Shown here: piece by piece, positions 9,380 to 17,975 of the stretch | Layout: each line of letters begins with the position of its first letter | Numbering within the stretch: the first letter of the stretch is position 1 | Source: Fervidobacterium sp. | Lineage (GTDB): Bacteria; Thermotogota; Thermotogae; Thermotogales; Fervidobacteriaceae | DNA length: 64,000 nt | Assembly: GCA_026419195.1 (NCBI GenBank) | Contig: JANZZV010000009.1 | Location: 1 to 64,000 of the forward strand | Reading direction: 5' to 3' | The notes under the pieces: model-generated | Seen by the model: the letters and a program-made list of their open reading frames with translations, nothing else | Database searches by the model: none | What the model was told of the DNA's origin: nothing | Position numbers and translations under genes: made by a program

Positions 9380-10332
9380 GAAAAGTGCTTGCTGTCTGTT
9401 TAAATCCGGCTCTTGACAGGGAGTTTATCATAGAAAATTTTAGTATTGATAAACTCAACATTGTCTCAAATGAAAAAAACAAAATGACTCCTGGTGGGAA
9501 GGGAGTAAACGTGGCTGTTATTCTATCTAAGTACGGTATTCCTTCAATTGTTACTGGCTTTGTTGGAGGGTATGTTGGGAATGTTTTAATATCCGAACTC
9601 AGAAAGATTGACTCACTCATTTCAACAAGTTTTGTACATATCAACGATGAAACAAGGGAAAACATAGCAATTGCGGATACTGTGAATCACACGCTAACGG
9701 AGATAAATTCAGAAGGTCCTTATGTTGATAACTATTCTATGGAAGCCTTTTTAAAAAGGTACGAGGTGCTGCTTCAACAAGTTAGTGTTGTTGTAATTTC
9801 TGGTAGTGTACCACGTGGTGTTTCAAATAGTATTTACGGTGAACTTACAAAGATAGCCAAAAAATACAACAAGAAAGTTTTTTGGGAGGCACGTGACGAA
9901 ATAATAATAGACTCCATCAAGTTAGCGTTTCCGGATGTTTTAAAATATGACATGAGACGAAGTGAAAAAATACTTGGAAACATATTGCACACAGAAGATG
10001 AATACATAAAAGCCACAAAGGAATTTGTTAAAAGTGGCGCGAAGCTTGTTATAGTTTCCTACAAAACGATTTTTGACTTTGTTGGAACTGTAGATGGTGT
10101 TTGGAAGTTCTCTCCAAAGGTTGATATAGATCACTCTTATTTGCTTGGTACGGGTGATACATTTGTGGCTGCAATGGTTTTGGCTCAATTAGATGGTAAA
10201 TGTTGCCTTGATATGGCTAGATACGGGTACGCTGCAGCTGTTGCAAAAACTTCCTACATCGGCAAAGAACCACCTTCAAGACAACAGATAGAAGAATATC
10301 TTGAACTGATTTCAAGCGAGAGGGTGGAATAG
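9376..10332 (+). CDS. PfkB-family sugar kinase, 1-phosphofructokinase-like
   Basis: This 318-residue protein is a ribokinase/PfkB-fold kinase of the FruK and tagatose-6-phosphate kinase group. The N terminus has the CLNPALDREF segment typical of that subgroup, followed by the TPGGKGVNVA sugar-binding motif. The C-terminal anion-hole motif appears as LLGTGDTFVAAM, containing the catalytic Asp. It would phosphorylate a sugar phosphate using ATP. No fructose PTS gene lies nearby, so the substrate is open. The ATG overlaps the end of the preceding ATPase gene by 4 bases. Confidence 0.85.
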   Translation: MRKVLAVCLNPALDREFIIENFSIDKLNIVSNEKNKMTPGGKGVNVAVILSKYGIPSIVTGFVGGYVGNVLISELRKIDSLISTSFVHINDETRENIAIADTVNHTLTEINSEGPYVDNYSMEAFLKRYEVLLQQVSVVVISGSVPRGVSNSIYGELTKIAKKYNKKVFWEARDEIIIDSIKLAFPDVLKYDMRRSEKILGNILHTEDEYIKATKEFVKSGAKLVIVSYKTIFDFVGTVDGVWKFSPKVDIDHSYLLGTGDTFVAAMVLAQLDGKCCLDMARYGYAAAVAKTSYIGKEPPSRQQIEEYLELISSERVE

Positions 10333-10333
10333 T

Positions 10334-10801
10334 ATGGAATCAATCAAAGTCAAAGATGTGATGACTTACGATTTGACGTTCGTATTCGAAAATGAGACAG
10401 TTGAGCAAGTGATAGATTTGCTTGACAAAACAGGAACTTCAGGAATACCGGTGGTCGACACTGATCTTAAGGTTGTTGGATTTATCAGTGAAGATGACAT
10501 TATACGCGCGTGTTTGCCGAGCTATTTTAATCTACTTCAAACAGCTGCTTTTTTGCCAGATACTAACCTTGTTTTAAGTAACTTGAAGAAAATATCGAAA
10601 GACCCGATAGGTAAATATGTTACTAAACCCGTTTTTACCGTAAAGCCTTACGATACGTTGCTATATGTTGCAGATGCATTCATGAGAAAAAATTACAAAA
10701 TGATACCTGTAGTTGATGACAATAATATTTTACTTGGAGTTGTTACTCGTTTATCTGTGTTGAAAAATGCGATCCAGAAAAGCATGGTGGTGAATAAATG
10801 A
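10334..10801 (+). CDS. Protein with two CBS domains
   Basis: The 155-residue protein is a tandem CBS pair with nothing else attached. The first CBS begins VKDVMTYDLTFV and contains GTSGIPVVD; the second has YVTKPVFTVKPYDTL and MIPVVDDNN. Such Bateman modules bind adenine nucleotides and act as energy or ligand sensors for partner proteins. AGAGGGTGG precedes the ATG at a good distance. The stop overlaps the mtaB start by 4 bases, so it belongs to the same operon. The partner protein is unknown. Confidence 0.88.
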   Translation: MESIKVKDVMTYDLTFVFENETVEQVIDLLDKTGTSGIPVVDTDLKVVGFISEDDIIRACLPSYFNLLQTAAFLPDTNLVLSNLKKISKDPIGKYVTKPVFTVKPYDTLLYVADAFMRKNYKMIPVVDDNNILLGVVTRLSVLKNAIQKSMVVNK

Positions 10802-12102
10802 ACACAAGGATTTCAGTAATTACACAAGGATGTAAGATGAATCAATACGAAAGCGAATTAATTATTGAGATGCTCGAGAATGCTGATTACGTAGTCATAC
10901 CAAATGCAGATAAAGATGCAGCAGTGTATATTGTAAACAGTTGTGCTGTCACAGGTGAGGCTGAACGAAAGGTAAGACAAACTATAAGACATCTTAGAAA
11001 AGAAAATCCAAGTTCAAAAATAATCCTTGTAGGCTGTTATACGCAGATCAAAAGAGATCCTTCAGAATATAAATTGCTCGGAGTTGATTTGGTACTTGGA
11101 AATCACGAAAAAAAGAATATTCTAAAGTTTCTCCATGAAAATGGTATATATTCAAATAATGAATACTGGAAAGAAGATGATATCTCTTTCGAAATAGTAA
11201 AGGATTCCGTTGCTGAAAGGTCAAGGGCATTTGTTAAGGTAGAGGACGGTTGCAACAATGGATGTACTTATTGCATTATTAGGACTCTGAGAGGAACGAA
11301 AATAAGAAGCAAACCTACCGAAGTAGTGATAAAAGAGATTGAGCAGTTGGTTACAAAAAAACATAAAGAAATAGTCATAACTGGATTAAATCTTGGCAAG
11401 TACGGTTACGATACAGGAACCTCTCTTTCTCAGTTGTTAAGACAAGTTTCTAAAATAAACGGTGAGTTTAGGATAAGATTGAGTTCCATAAATCCTGAGG
11501 ATATAGATGATTTGCTCATATCGGTAATCTTAGAAAGTGACAAGATCTGTAACCATTTGCACATACCGCTTCAAAGTGGAAGTACGTCTGTACTTAAAAG
11601 GATGGGTAGGAACTACACCTCGGAATATTTCCTAAACATTGTTGAAAAGCTAAGGAGTGTTGATCCATTGTTTTCAATAACGACAGATATAATGGTAGGT
11701 TTTCCAGCTGAAACTGATGAAGAATTTCAAAAGACGCTCGACATAATCACAAAAGCTGAATTTAGTAAGGTACACGCTTTTAGATACTCCGAAAGACCTG
11801 GTACAAAAGCAGCACAAATGGAGAAAAAGGTACCTGGAAACATAAAAAAGGAACGCATTGATATCCTTATAAAACACTCACAGAATATTGCCAATGAATA
11901 CAAGAAAAAGCTTGTGGGACGTGTTGTTACAGTACTTGTTGAAGGAACAATGAATGGAATATACTATGGTTACGATGAGTATTACGTACCGCATGAGACA
12001 AATGCCGGAATCATAGGTGATTTTGTAAAAGTTAAGACTTACTCTGTAACTTCTGAAGGAGTGGTGTCGAAAGTTGTTCAAAAGCAAGTTTCAAACGACT
12101 GA
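10798..12102 (+). CDS. mtaB: tRNA t6A37 methylthiotransferase MtaB
   Basis: This radical SAM methylthiotransferase adds the 2-methylthio group to N6-threonylcarbamoyladenosine at tRNA position 37. The N-terminal UPF0004 domain carries three Cys (TQGCKMNQYES, NSCAVTGEAERK and VGCYTQ) that bind an auxiliary cluster. The radical SAM cluster is CNNGCTYC at about residue 151. RGTKIRSKP and TGLNLGKYGYDTG fit MtaB better than MiaB. A TRAM-like C-terminal domain is present. The length of 434 residues is normal. The ATG overlaps the CBS gene stop by 4 bases. Confidence 0.9.
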   Translation: MNTRISVITQGCKMNQYESELIIEMLENADYVVIPNADKDAAVYIVNSCAVTGEAERKVRQTIRHLRKENPSSKIILVGCYTQIKRDPSEYKLLGVDLVLGNHEKKNILKFLHENGIYSNNEYWKEDDISFEIVKDSVAERSRAFVKVEDGCNNGCTYCIIRTLRGTKIRSKPTEVVIKEIEQLVTKKHKEIVITGLNLGKYGYDTGTSLSQLLRQVSKINGEFRIRLSSINPEDIDDLLISVILESDKICNHLHIPLQSGSTSVLKRMGRNYTSEYFLNIVEKLRSVDPLFSITTDIMVGFPAETDEEFQKTLDIITKAEFSKVHAFRYSERPGTKAAQMEKKVPGNIKKERIDILIKHSQNIANEYKKKLVGRVVTVLVEGTMNGIYYGYDEYYVPHETNAGIIGDFVKVKTYSVTSEGVVSKVVQKQVSND

Positions 12103-12823
12103 AATAATCGAGAGCTTAACCAAAGGGGTAGCAGTTTACGAAACGTTAAGAACATACTCAGGTAAACCTTTCGCGATTAACGAGCATTACACCAGGCTTT
12201 GTAAATCTTTGTCTTATTTAAAAATACTACCTCCAAGCTATCAAGAATTTGAACAGTTGATATATGAAAACTTATCTGAGAGAATTAGAGTTGTTTATGT
12301 TTATGCTGGTAAGTTGTTAAATTACGTTTCTATCGAAAGTACAGAAGAAATGAACATAGATTTTGTCAAAATTGATTTCACTAACATTAGACGGGCAGAC
12401 CCTTGGAGTATACCGCCGGACCTAAAATGCTTAGGAAGACCTGATATATATCTTGCACGTTTGACGAAAGGTGATAACTACGACGTAATAATGATGGGTA
12501 GCAAAGGACAAGTCTGTGAAGGTACATTTAGTAATGTATTTTTAATCAAAAATCGCAAAATTATCACACCCTCGCTTGAATCTGGAATACTTGATGGCAT
12601 TACGAGAATGTACGTGATAAAATTTTTGAAAGAAAAAAATTATACAATTGAGGAAAGATTTGTAGAACCATACGAGCTATTCAGCTGTGACGAGATTTTC
12701 TTAACACATACCAGCAGAGGAATAGTCCCGGTTAATCAAATAGGTCAGTGGCAGGTTAGCTCAACTCAGCTAAGTAAACAATTTTCTAAGGAATTTGAGG
12801 AATATATAAGATGCTTAATTTAA
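12074..12823 (+). CDS. Class IV aminotransferase (branched-chain aminotransferase / aminodeoxychorismate lyase fold)
   Basis: This 249-residue protein has the fold-type IV PLP layout. An N-terminal GVAVYETLRTYSGKPF segment is followed by HYTRLCKS, a CEGTFSNVFLIKN motif and the SLESGILDGITR motif near the C terminus. The PLP lysine is probably in the LARLTKGDNYD region near residue 135. It could be an aminodeoxychorismate lyase (PabC), a D-amino acid or a branched-chain aminotransferase; short length favours the lyase-like group. The proposed TTG start overlaps the end of mtaB by 29 bases and is preceded by AGGAGTGG. Confidence 0.8.
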   Translation: MFKSKFQTTEIIESLTKGVAVYETLRTYSGKPFAINEHYTRLCKSLSYLKILPPSYQEFEQLIYENLSERIRVVYVYAGKLLNYVSIESTEEMNIDFVKIDFTNIRRADPWSIPPDLKCLGRPDIYLARLTKGDNYDVIMMGSKGQVCEGTFSNVFLIKNRKIITPSLESGILDGITRMYVIKFLKEKNYTIEERFVEPYELFSCDEIFLTHTSRGIVPVNQIGQWQVSSTQLSKQFSKEFEEYIRCLI

Positions 12824-13119
12824 GGCATGCTATTAAAGAGCTAAGCGTTAAAAACACATTTTTTCAAAAACTTTACTTTATAACCTTGCTCAACGAAAAT
12901 TCTCAAGTTATACTTGGAAACTACATATCAAAGCACGTATACTTTAAGAACTATCAGGATGGAGCACTCTATGTAGAGTGCGATGATTATGTTTGGGCCA
13001 CCGAACTAAAGAAAATGACACGACAAATTAAAAAAAGAATACTCGAAAAATTACAAATTAAAATTGAAAACATTTTTATCGAGGTAAAACAAAGCTTTCG
13101 CCCGAAAATAGAAAAATAA
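12811..13119 (+). CDS. DUF721 / DciA-like protein
   Basis: The 102-residue basic protein looks like DUF721, whose best-known member DciA helps load the replicative helicase in bacteria lacking DnaC. The segment YVECDDYVWATELKKMTRQI matches the family core in which a Trp-containing strand is followed by a helix. It lies immediately upstream of gyrB, a position often seen for DUF721 genes. The ATG overlaps the previous gene by 13 bases. The assignment is by pattern recognition and could not be tested here. Confidence 0.72.
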   Translation: MLNLRHAIKELSVKNTFFQKLYFITLLNENSQVILGNYISKHVYFKNYQDGALYVECDDYVWATELKKMTRQIKKRILEKLQIKIENIFIEVKQSFRPKIEK

Positions 13120-13207
13120 ACAACCATTGTCCCTTTGTTGATAAGGAAAAAGTGAATGTTAAGCTTAAAAATTTGGTATTTCAACGAGGATTTGGAGGTG
13201 TAACATT

Positions 13208-15151
13208 GTGTTTGAAAAAATCAGCGAGTTAAACACAGGACAAGCAACAAATACCTTCAGTGAATACAATGCACAAAATATACAAGTCTTGAAAGGACTT
13301 GAACCTGTTAGACAAAGACCTGGTATGTACATCGGTTCGACCGGGAAGAATGGATTACACCATTTGATTTATGAAATAGTGGATAACAGCATCGATGAAG
13401 CGTTACAAGGTTTTTGTGATATGATACGTGTAACGATAAGGACTGATGGATCTGTTGAAGTAGAGGACAATGGTAGAGGTATACCCGTTGATATGCATCC
13501 AGATACTGGGACAAGTGCCCTTGAAGTTGTTATGACCACATTGCATGCCGGCGGGAAGTTTTCTAAGAATAGTTATAAGGTAAGTGGAGGTCTTCACGGT
13601 GTTGGTGCTTCTGTTGTTAACGCATTATCTGAATGGATGGAAGTGGAAGTGCACAGAGATGGAAAAATATACAGACAAAGGTACTCAAGAGGCGTAAAGA
13701 CTACAGAAGTAGAGGTTATTGGTGAAAGTGATAAACGCGGAACAATAGTAAAATTCAAGCCAGATAAATTAATCTTCACTACAGTAGAATTTGACGCAGA
13801 TACAATACTGACCAGGTTAAGAGACCTTGCATTTCTTAATCCTAAGATAACTATAGAATTTATAGATGAGCGAAACGATATCAGAAAGACTCTTCATTAT
13901 GGTGGAGGACTAAAAGAATTTGTAACGCATGTTAACAAGGGATCCAAAACACTCCACGAAGTGGTTCTAATCGATGGGGTTCATCAAGATATAGAGGCAC
14001 ATATAGCATTTCAGTACACCGATGAGGATGGAGAAACGATCATTTCTTTTGTGAATAACATAAAGACCGTTGATGGTGGTACCCATGTGACTGGTTTCAA
14101 AACCGCATTTACAAGGGTTGTTAATGAACTTGGAAAGAAGAAAAATTTTATAAAAGGTGAACCTTTCAAAGGTGAAGACTTGAGAGAAGGAATGACTGCT
14201 ATTATCAATGTACTTATGATGGGTACACCGCAGTTTGAAGGCCAAACAAAATCTAAACTTGGCAACGAAGAAGTTCAAGAAGCAGTTGCAAAGATAGTCA
14301 GGGATAAGCTGACGGACTACTTTGAAGTTAACGAGTCAGTTTTAAAGATAATAGTTCAGAAGGCACAGCAAGCAAGGGAAGCGAGGGAAGCAGCCAAGCG
14401 GGCAAGAGAGGCGGTGAAAAGAAAAAGCGCACTTGGAGCTTCCACGTTGCCAGGAAAACTTGCGGATTGTATAACAAAAAATATTGAAGAAGCAGAACTT
14501 TTCATAGTAGAAGGTGATTCGGCAGGAGGTAGCGCCAAACAAGCCAGAGATAGGAACTTCCAAGCAATATTACCTTTGAGAGGAAAAATATTGAACGTGG
14601 AGAAAAGCAATGAACTAAAATTATTAAAAAATGAACAAATAAGAGATATAATAACAGCAATAGGTACGGGAATTAGTGACAACTTCGACCCGACTAAATT
14701 AAGATACGGAAAAATTGTTATTATGACAGATGCAGATGTCGACGGTGCACATATAAGAACATTGTTGTTGGCTCTTTTCTACCGATACATGAGACAATTG
14801 ATAGAAGACCAGCGAATTTATATAGCTATGCCACCATTGTATAAATTGTCTATCCCAGGGGAAAAACCAGTCTATCTTTATTCAGAGGAAGAACTGAAAG
14901 AAAAACTTGCAAATTTAAATGGTAAAAAGTATGAAACGCAAAGATACAAAGGACTTGGAGAAATGAATCCAGAACAACTTTGGGAAACAACAATGAATCC
15001 TAAGACAAGAAAGATAATTAAAGTGAAGATAGAAGATGCTGAAGAAGCAGATAGCCTTTTTGAAATACTCATGGGAAAAGATCCGGAGGAAAGAAGAGAG
15101 TACATTGTCCGTCACGCAAGACAACTAAGCTTGGTGGATCTCGATGTGTAA
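13208..15151 (+). CDS. gyrB: DNA gyrase subunit B
   Basis: This 647-residue protein is the ATPase subunit of type II topoisomerase. The GHKL ATPase starts with LKGLEPVRQRPGMYIGST, with the catalytic Glu in IYEIVDNSIDEAL. Next come the transducer and the TOPRIM domain with EGDSAGGSAKQARDRN and TDADVDGAHIRTLLL. The C terminus has YKGLGEMNPEQLWETTM. The length is that of the short GyrB class. The GTG start at 13208 follows GGAGGTG by 7 bases. ParE is an alternative name, but the length and motifs favour GyrB. Confidence 0.95.
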   Translation: MFEKISELNTGQATNTFSEYNAQNIQVLKGLEPVRQRPGMYIGSTGKNGLHHLIYEIVDNSIDEALQGFCDMIRVTIRTDGSVEVEDNGRGIPVDMHPDTGTSALEVVMTTLHAGGKFSKNSYKVSGGLHGVGASVVNALSEWMEVEVHRDGKIYRQRYSRGVKTTEVEVIGESDKRGTIVKFKPDKLIFTTVEFDADTILTRLRDLAFLNPKITIEFIDERNDIRKTLHYGGGLKEFVTHVNKGSKTLHEVVLIDGVHQDIEAHIAFQYTDEDGETIISFVNNIKTVDGGTHVTGFKTAFTRVVNELGKKKNFIKGEPFKGEDLREGMTAIINVLMMGTPQFEGQTKSKLGNEEVQEAVAKIVRDKLTDYFEVNESVLKIIVQKAQQAREAREAAKRAREAVKRKSALGASTLPGKLADCITKNIEEAELFIVEGDSAGGSAKQARDRNFQAILPLRGKILNVEKSNELKLLKNEQIRDIITAIGTGISDNFDPTKLRYGKIVIMTDADVDGAHIRTLLLALFYRYMRQLIEDQRIYIAMPPLYKLSIPGEKPVYLYSEEELKEKLANLNGKKYETQRYKGLGEMNPEQLWETTMNPKTRKIIKVKIEDAEEADSLFEILMGKDPEERREYIVRHARQLSLVDLDV

Positions 15152-15195
15152 TTTATAATCACTTTCCAATATACAACGCAAAACTTCAAAAACGG

Positions 15196-15226
15196 CTCGG
15201 TCCCAGTGGACCGAGAATTTTTTCTA
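15196..15226 (+). terminator. Intrinsic terminator after gyrB
   Basis: CTCGGTCC (15196-15203) and GGACCGAG (15208-15215) form an 8-bp perfect stem with a CAGT loop, followed by AATTTTTT. It ends the run that begins at 8515. Confidence 0.9.
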
Positions 15227-15290
15227 AAAGGTTAACACCATTTTAAGAAAGAATCTATATTACTTCGCATATCGAACAAATCGCAAGATA

Positions 15291-15299
15291 TGATATAAT
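15291..15299 (+). promoter_or_regulatory. Extended -10 promoter upstream of rqcP
   Basis: TGATATAAT forms an extended -10 box about 100 bases ahead of the rqcP ATG. The box 17 bases upstream is a poor -35. The transcribed leader of about 90 bases contains a weak GGGTA/TACCC pairing but no recognisable riboswitch. Confidence 0.5.
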
Positions 15300-15397
15300 A
15301 TTTTGGGTAGATGGTCAACTCTAAGCGGATTCTTTAATACCCGAAAAGAGCGATTGTTCATTATTGTTTTCATACCAAGTTGAAAGAGGTGTTATTA

Positions 15398-15661
15398 ATG
15401 AGACTTGACAAGTTCTTGAAGCAAAATAGAATAATAAAGCGCAGAACAATAGCTCAAGAAGTCTCAAAAGCAGGGTTAGTGAAAAAGGATGGCAGAAGTC
15501 TGAAGCCAAGTTACGAAGTCAAACCGGGGGATATACTTGAGGTTACATATGGTAGTAAGGTTGTTGTGATTAAAGTTACGGAAGATATGAAATACGAGAA
15601 GATCATGGAGTATCAAAGAGGTGGAGAAGATGAGGAGTTTGATCGAGAACCATATTGGTGA
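15398..15661 (+). CDS. rqcP: S4-domain RNA-binding protein RqcP
   Basis: This small basic protein of 87 residues is an S4 domain of the RqcP/YabO (Hsp15-like) family. The core MRLDKFLKQNRIIKRRT and the VKPGDILEVTYG turn are characteristic. RqcP binds the 50S subunit with tRNA and helps RqcH add alanine tails to stalled nascent chains. ATG 15398 is chosen because GAAAGAGGTG precedes it, rather than the earlier in-frame TTG at 15380. The gene overlaps the next one by about 30 bases. RqcH itself is encoded at 53740 in this window. Confidence 0.88.
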   Translation: MRLDKFLKQNRIIKRRTIAQEVSKAGLVKKDGRSLKPSYEVKPGDILEVTYGSKVVVIKVTEDMKYEKIMEYQRGGEDEEFDREPYW

Positions 15662-17948
15662 TTTTCTTGAAATACTTACTTATGAAAAACGTTATTGGGA
15701 GGATTTTTGGAGGAAACTACCGTTCAAGCCTATAACAGAAAATTATGCAAGTAAATTTGAAAATTTTTACTATAAGCTTGTCAACCTCAACAGAAATGAG
15801 TTAACTGAGTTTTCACACACTTATGAAGAATGTAAGGAAAAGATAAAAGAGGAACTTTCAGCAAGGATAAGAAAGAATGCGAAGGACTTACAACTTTCGA
15901 GAGAAGATTTCGTAATATACGTCATTGTTGGCATTGGTGAGAAAGACTGGGTAGTGGTTGACGGTAAGAATGAAAAGATCATTGTTTTTGATGCTTTCTC
16001 AATTTGGAAAAAGGGAAAATTCAATGCGCTACCAGATGCTGTTTATCAAGCAGTTGTACATTTTAGACACGGAGAAATAGAAGGTAACTATTATGATAAA
16101 GCAGAAATATTTAGCTATCTGAAAAGCGAAATTTCTTCTGCAACAAGTGAGAATTTATTGATGAGAATTTGTGAATTACTTGACAAGCATGTTCCGTATT
16201 ACAATTGGACAGGTTTTTATATCATGGATAAAGATGGGATGTTGGCATTGGGACCATTTGTAGGTGAACCAACAGAACATGTTAAAATCCCTGTCGGAAA
16301 AGGTATATGCGGTCAAGCAGCGGAGTCTAAACTTACTTTTATTGTTCAGGATGTCTCTCAGGAGACAAACTATTTGTCGTGTAGTCCTCATGTGAAAAGT
16401 GAGATAGTAGTTCCAATATTTAGGCGCGACGGTAGTGTATACGGTGAGATAGATATCGACAGCCATTATATTGCACCATTTGATGAGAGAGATCAACAAT
16501 TTCTTGAATGGATAGCGAAGCAATTAATGGTCCGTGTTGTTCATTGGGATGAGTTTAAAAGACGTATAAGAATTGCTTATCTTGACAGTTATTTGTCTTA
16601 CTTGCTAAGTGAGGTAATCAAGTACAACATAACTTTCAACGTGGATTTACACGTACACTACGATCCAGAAAAGGTACCTGAAAACCTTTACAAGCTTTGG
16701 AGAGTTTCCGAGAAATTGGTTTGCTCAGAAATAAAAAATATCTACGTAATTGATAACGAATTTGATCAAAGAGCTGTTTTGTACTCAGAATTTGGGAAGA
16801 TTGAGTTAAATTATGATACATTGATTAAGGAAACACATAAGGTAATTTTACACATGATAAAAAATCTCAGAGAAGAGGTTTCAGAGAAACTTTTTTACAT
16901 CCACTATCATGCGACAAGACTTGCACAAAGTTTTACTAATTCAAAATTGATCATAGAATACGCATTGAGAACAGATTCAAATATAAATACTATTTTGTAT
17001 GCCTTTCTAACAGGTATTACCGCTGGTTATTCTGGTTCATTTAACAGGGCACTGTTCTTTAATTACTTTGACGGGAAATTTATATTTCAAAAAGCACTTG
17101 GACCAAGGACTTTGGAGGAGGCACATAGAATCTGGGAAGCGATTGAAGATATAGAACTTAACATGCAAGACTTTCTTGAAACTGTAGCTAAAGATTTTAG
17201 ATCGGCCCTTGAATTGCCATATGAAGGAAAGTTTATTGAATTTGAAACTATTAAAGACTACCTTGATGGTGAGCCTCATGTGTTGACCACTGAGGATATA
17301 AAGAATTTAGCCCAAGAATTTGATATTGTAAAAGAATGTGCAATCGTAGCTGTGAAAAGTGGTGAAAGGCTACTTGGCTTGCTGCTTGCGGATAATAACT
17401 TTGACCTAAAACCTATAAGTGACTACCAACTTACCGTACTAAGATATCTTGCGCATCAAATGGCACTGATAATCGAGAATAAAAGATTCTTTGAAAAAAT
17501 GAAAGAGAAGGCTGAGATAGATATAATAACCGGTCTTAAAACTCGAAGAGCATTTGAAGAATTCATTCATAATGTACAACTTGATAACTTTTCGTTGGTC
17601 TTCATCGACTTAAACGATTTCAAAATGGTAAACGATATCTATGGACATGATAAAGGTGACGAGCTTCTCAAAAAATTTGGTAAGTGTATAAATATGAATA
17701 TAAGAAAGGTTGACTTTGCTTTTAGATATGGCGGAGATGAAGCAGTAATAATTTTGAGCACTACCGATCGCGAAGTTGTAGAAAAAATCATAAAAAGGAT
17801 TTACGAGTGCTTTGAACAGTCCACTGGTAATACATTTTCCGCAGGTATTTCAATTTATCCTTCAGAAGGAGATATACTGAAAGTATTGAAACTTGCAGAT
17901 GAACGGTGCTATAAATCAAAAGTAACAGGAAAGATTGAATTCGAATAA
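15630..17948 (+). CDS. GAF-domain diguanylate cyclase
   Basis: The protein has about 772 residues: an N-terminal region of about 170 residues without clear family, a GAF domain (about 170-320), a middle region with a second GAF-like module (about 480-600) and a C-terminal GGDEF domain. The first GAF resembles free methionine sulfoxide reductase, with WTGFYIMD, a Cys in KGICGQAA (about 227) and another in NYLSCSPHVKSEIVVP (about 251). The cyclase motif reads GGDEA near residue 701, with RKVD five residues upstream as an inhibitory c-di-GMP site. No membrane segment is seen, so it is probably cytoplasmic. ATG 15630 is preferred over GTG 15621 because of AGGTGGAG. Confidence 0.85.
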   Translation: MRSLIENHIGDFLEILTYEKRYWEDFWRKLPFKPITENYASKFENFYYKLVNLNRNELTEFSHTYEECKEKIKEELSARIRKNAKDLQLSREDFVIYVIVGIGEKDWVVVDGKNEKIIVFDAFSIWKKGKFNALPDAVYQAVVHFRHGEIEGNYYDKAEIFSYLKSEISSATSENLLMRICELLDKHVPYYNWTGFYIMDKDGMLALGPFVGEPTEHVKIPVGKGICGQAAESKLTFIVQDVSQETNYLSCSPHVKSEIVVPIFRRDGSVYGEIDIDSHYIAPFDERDQQFLEWIAKQLMVRVVHWDEFKRRIRIAYLDSYLSYLLSEVIKYNITFNVDLHVHYDPEKVPENLYKLWRVSEKLVCSEIKNIYVIDNEFDQRAVLYSEFGKIELNYDTLIKETHKVILHMIKNLREEVSEKLFYIHYHATRLAQSFTNSKLIIEYALRTDSNINTILYAFLTGITAGYSGSFNRALFFNYFDGKFIFQKALGPRTLEEAHRIWEAIEDIELNMQDFLETVAKDFRSALELPYEGKFIEFETIKDYLDGEPHVLTTEDIKNLAQEFDIVKECAIVAVKSGERLLGLLLADNNFDLKPISDYQLTVLRYLAHQMALIIENKRFFEKMKEKAEIDIITGLKTRRAFEEFIHNVQLDNFSLVFIDLNDFKMVNDIYGHDKGDELLKKFGKCINMNIRKVDFAFRYGGDEAVIILSTTDREVVEKIIKRIYECFEQSTGNTFSAGISIYPSEGDILKVLKLADERCYKSKVTGKIEFE

Positions 17949-17975
17949 AATTGAAAATGCCCGAGGTGAAGAAAA

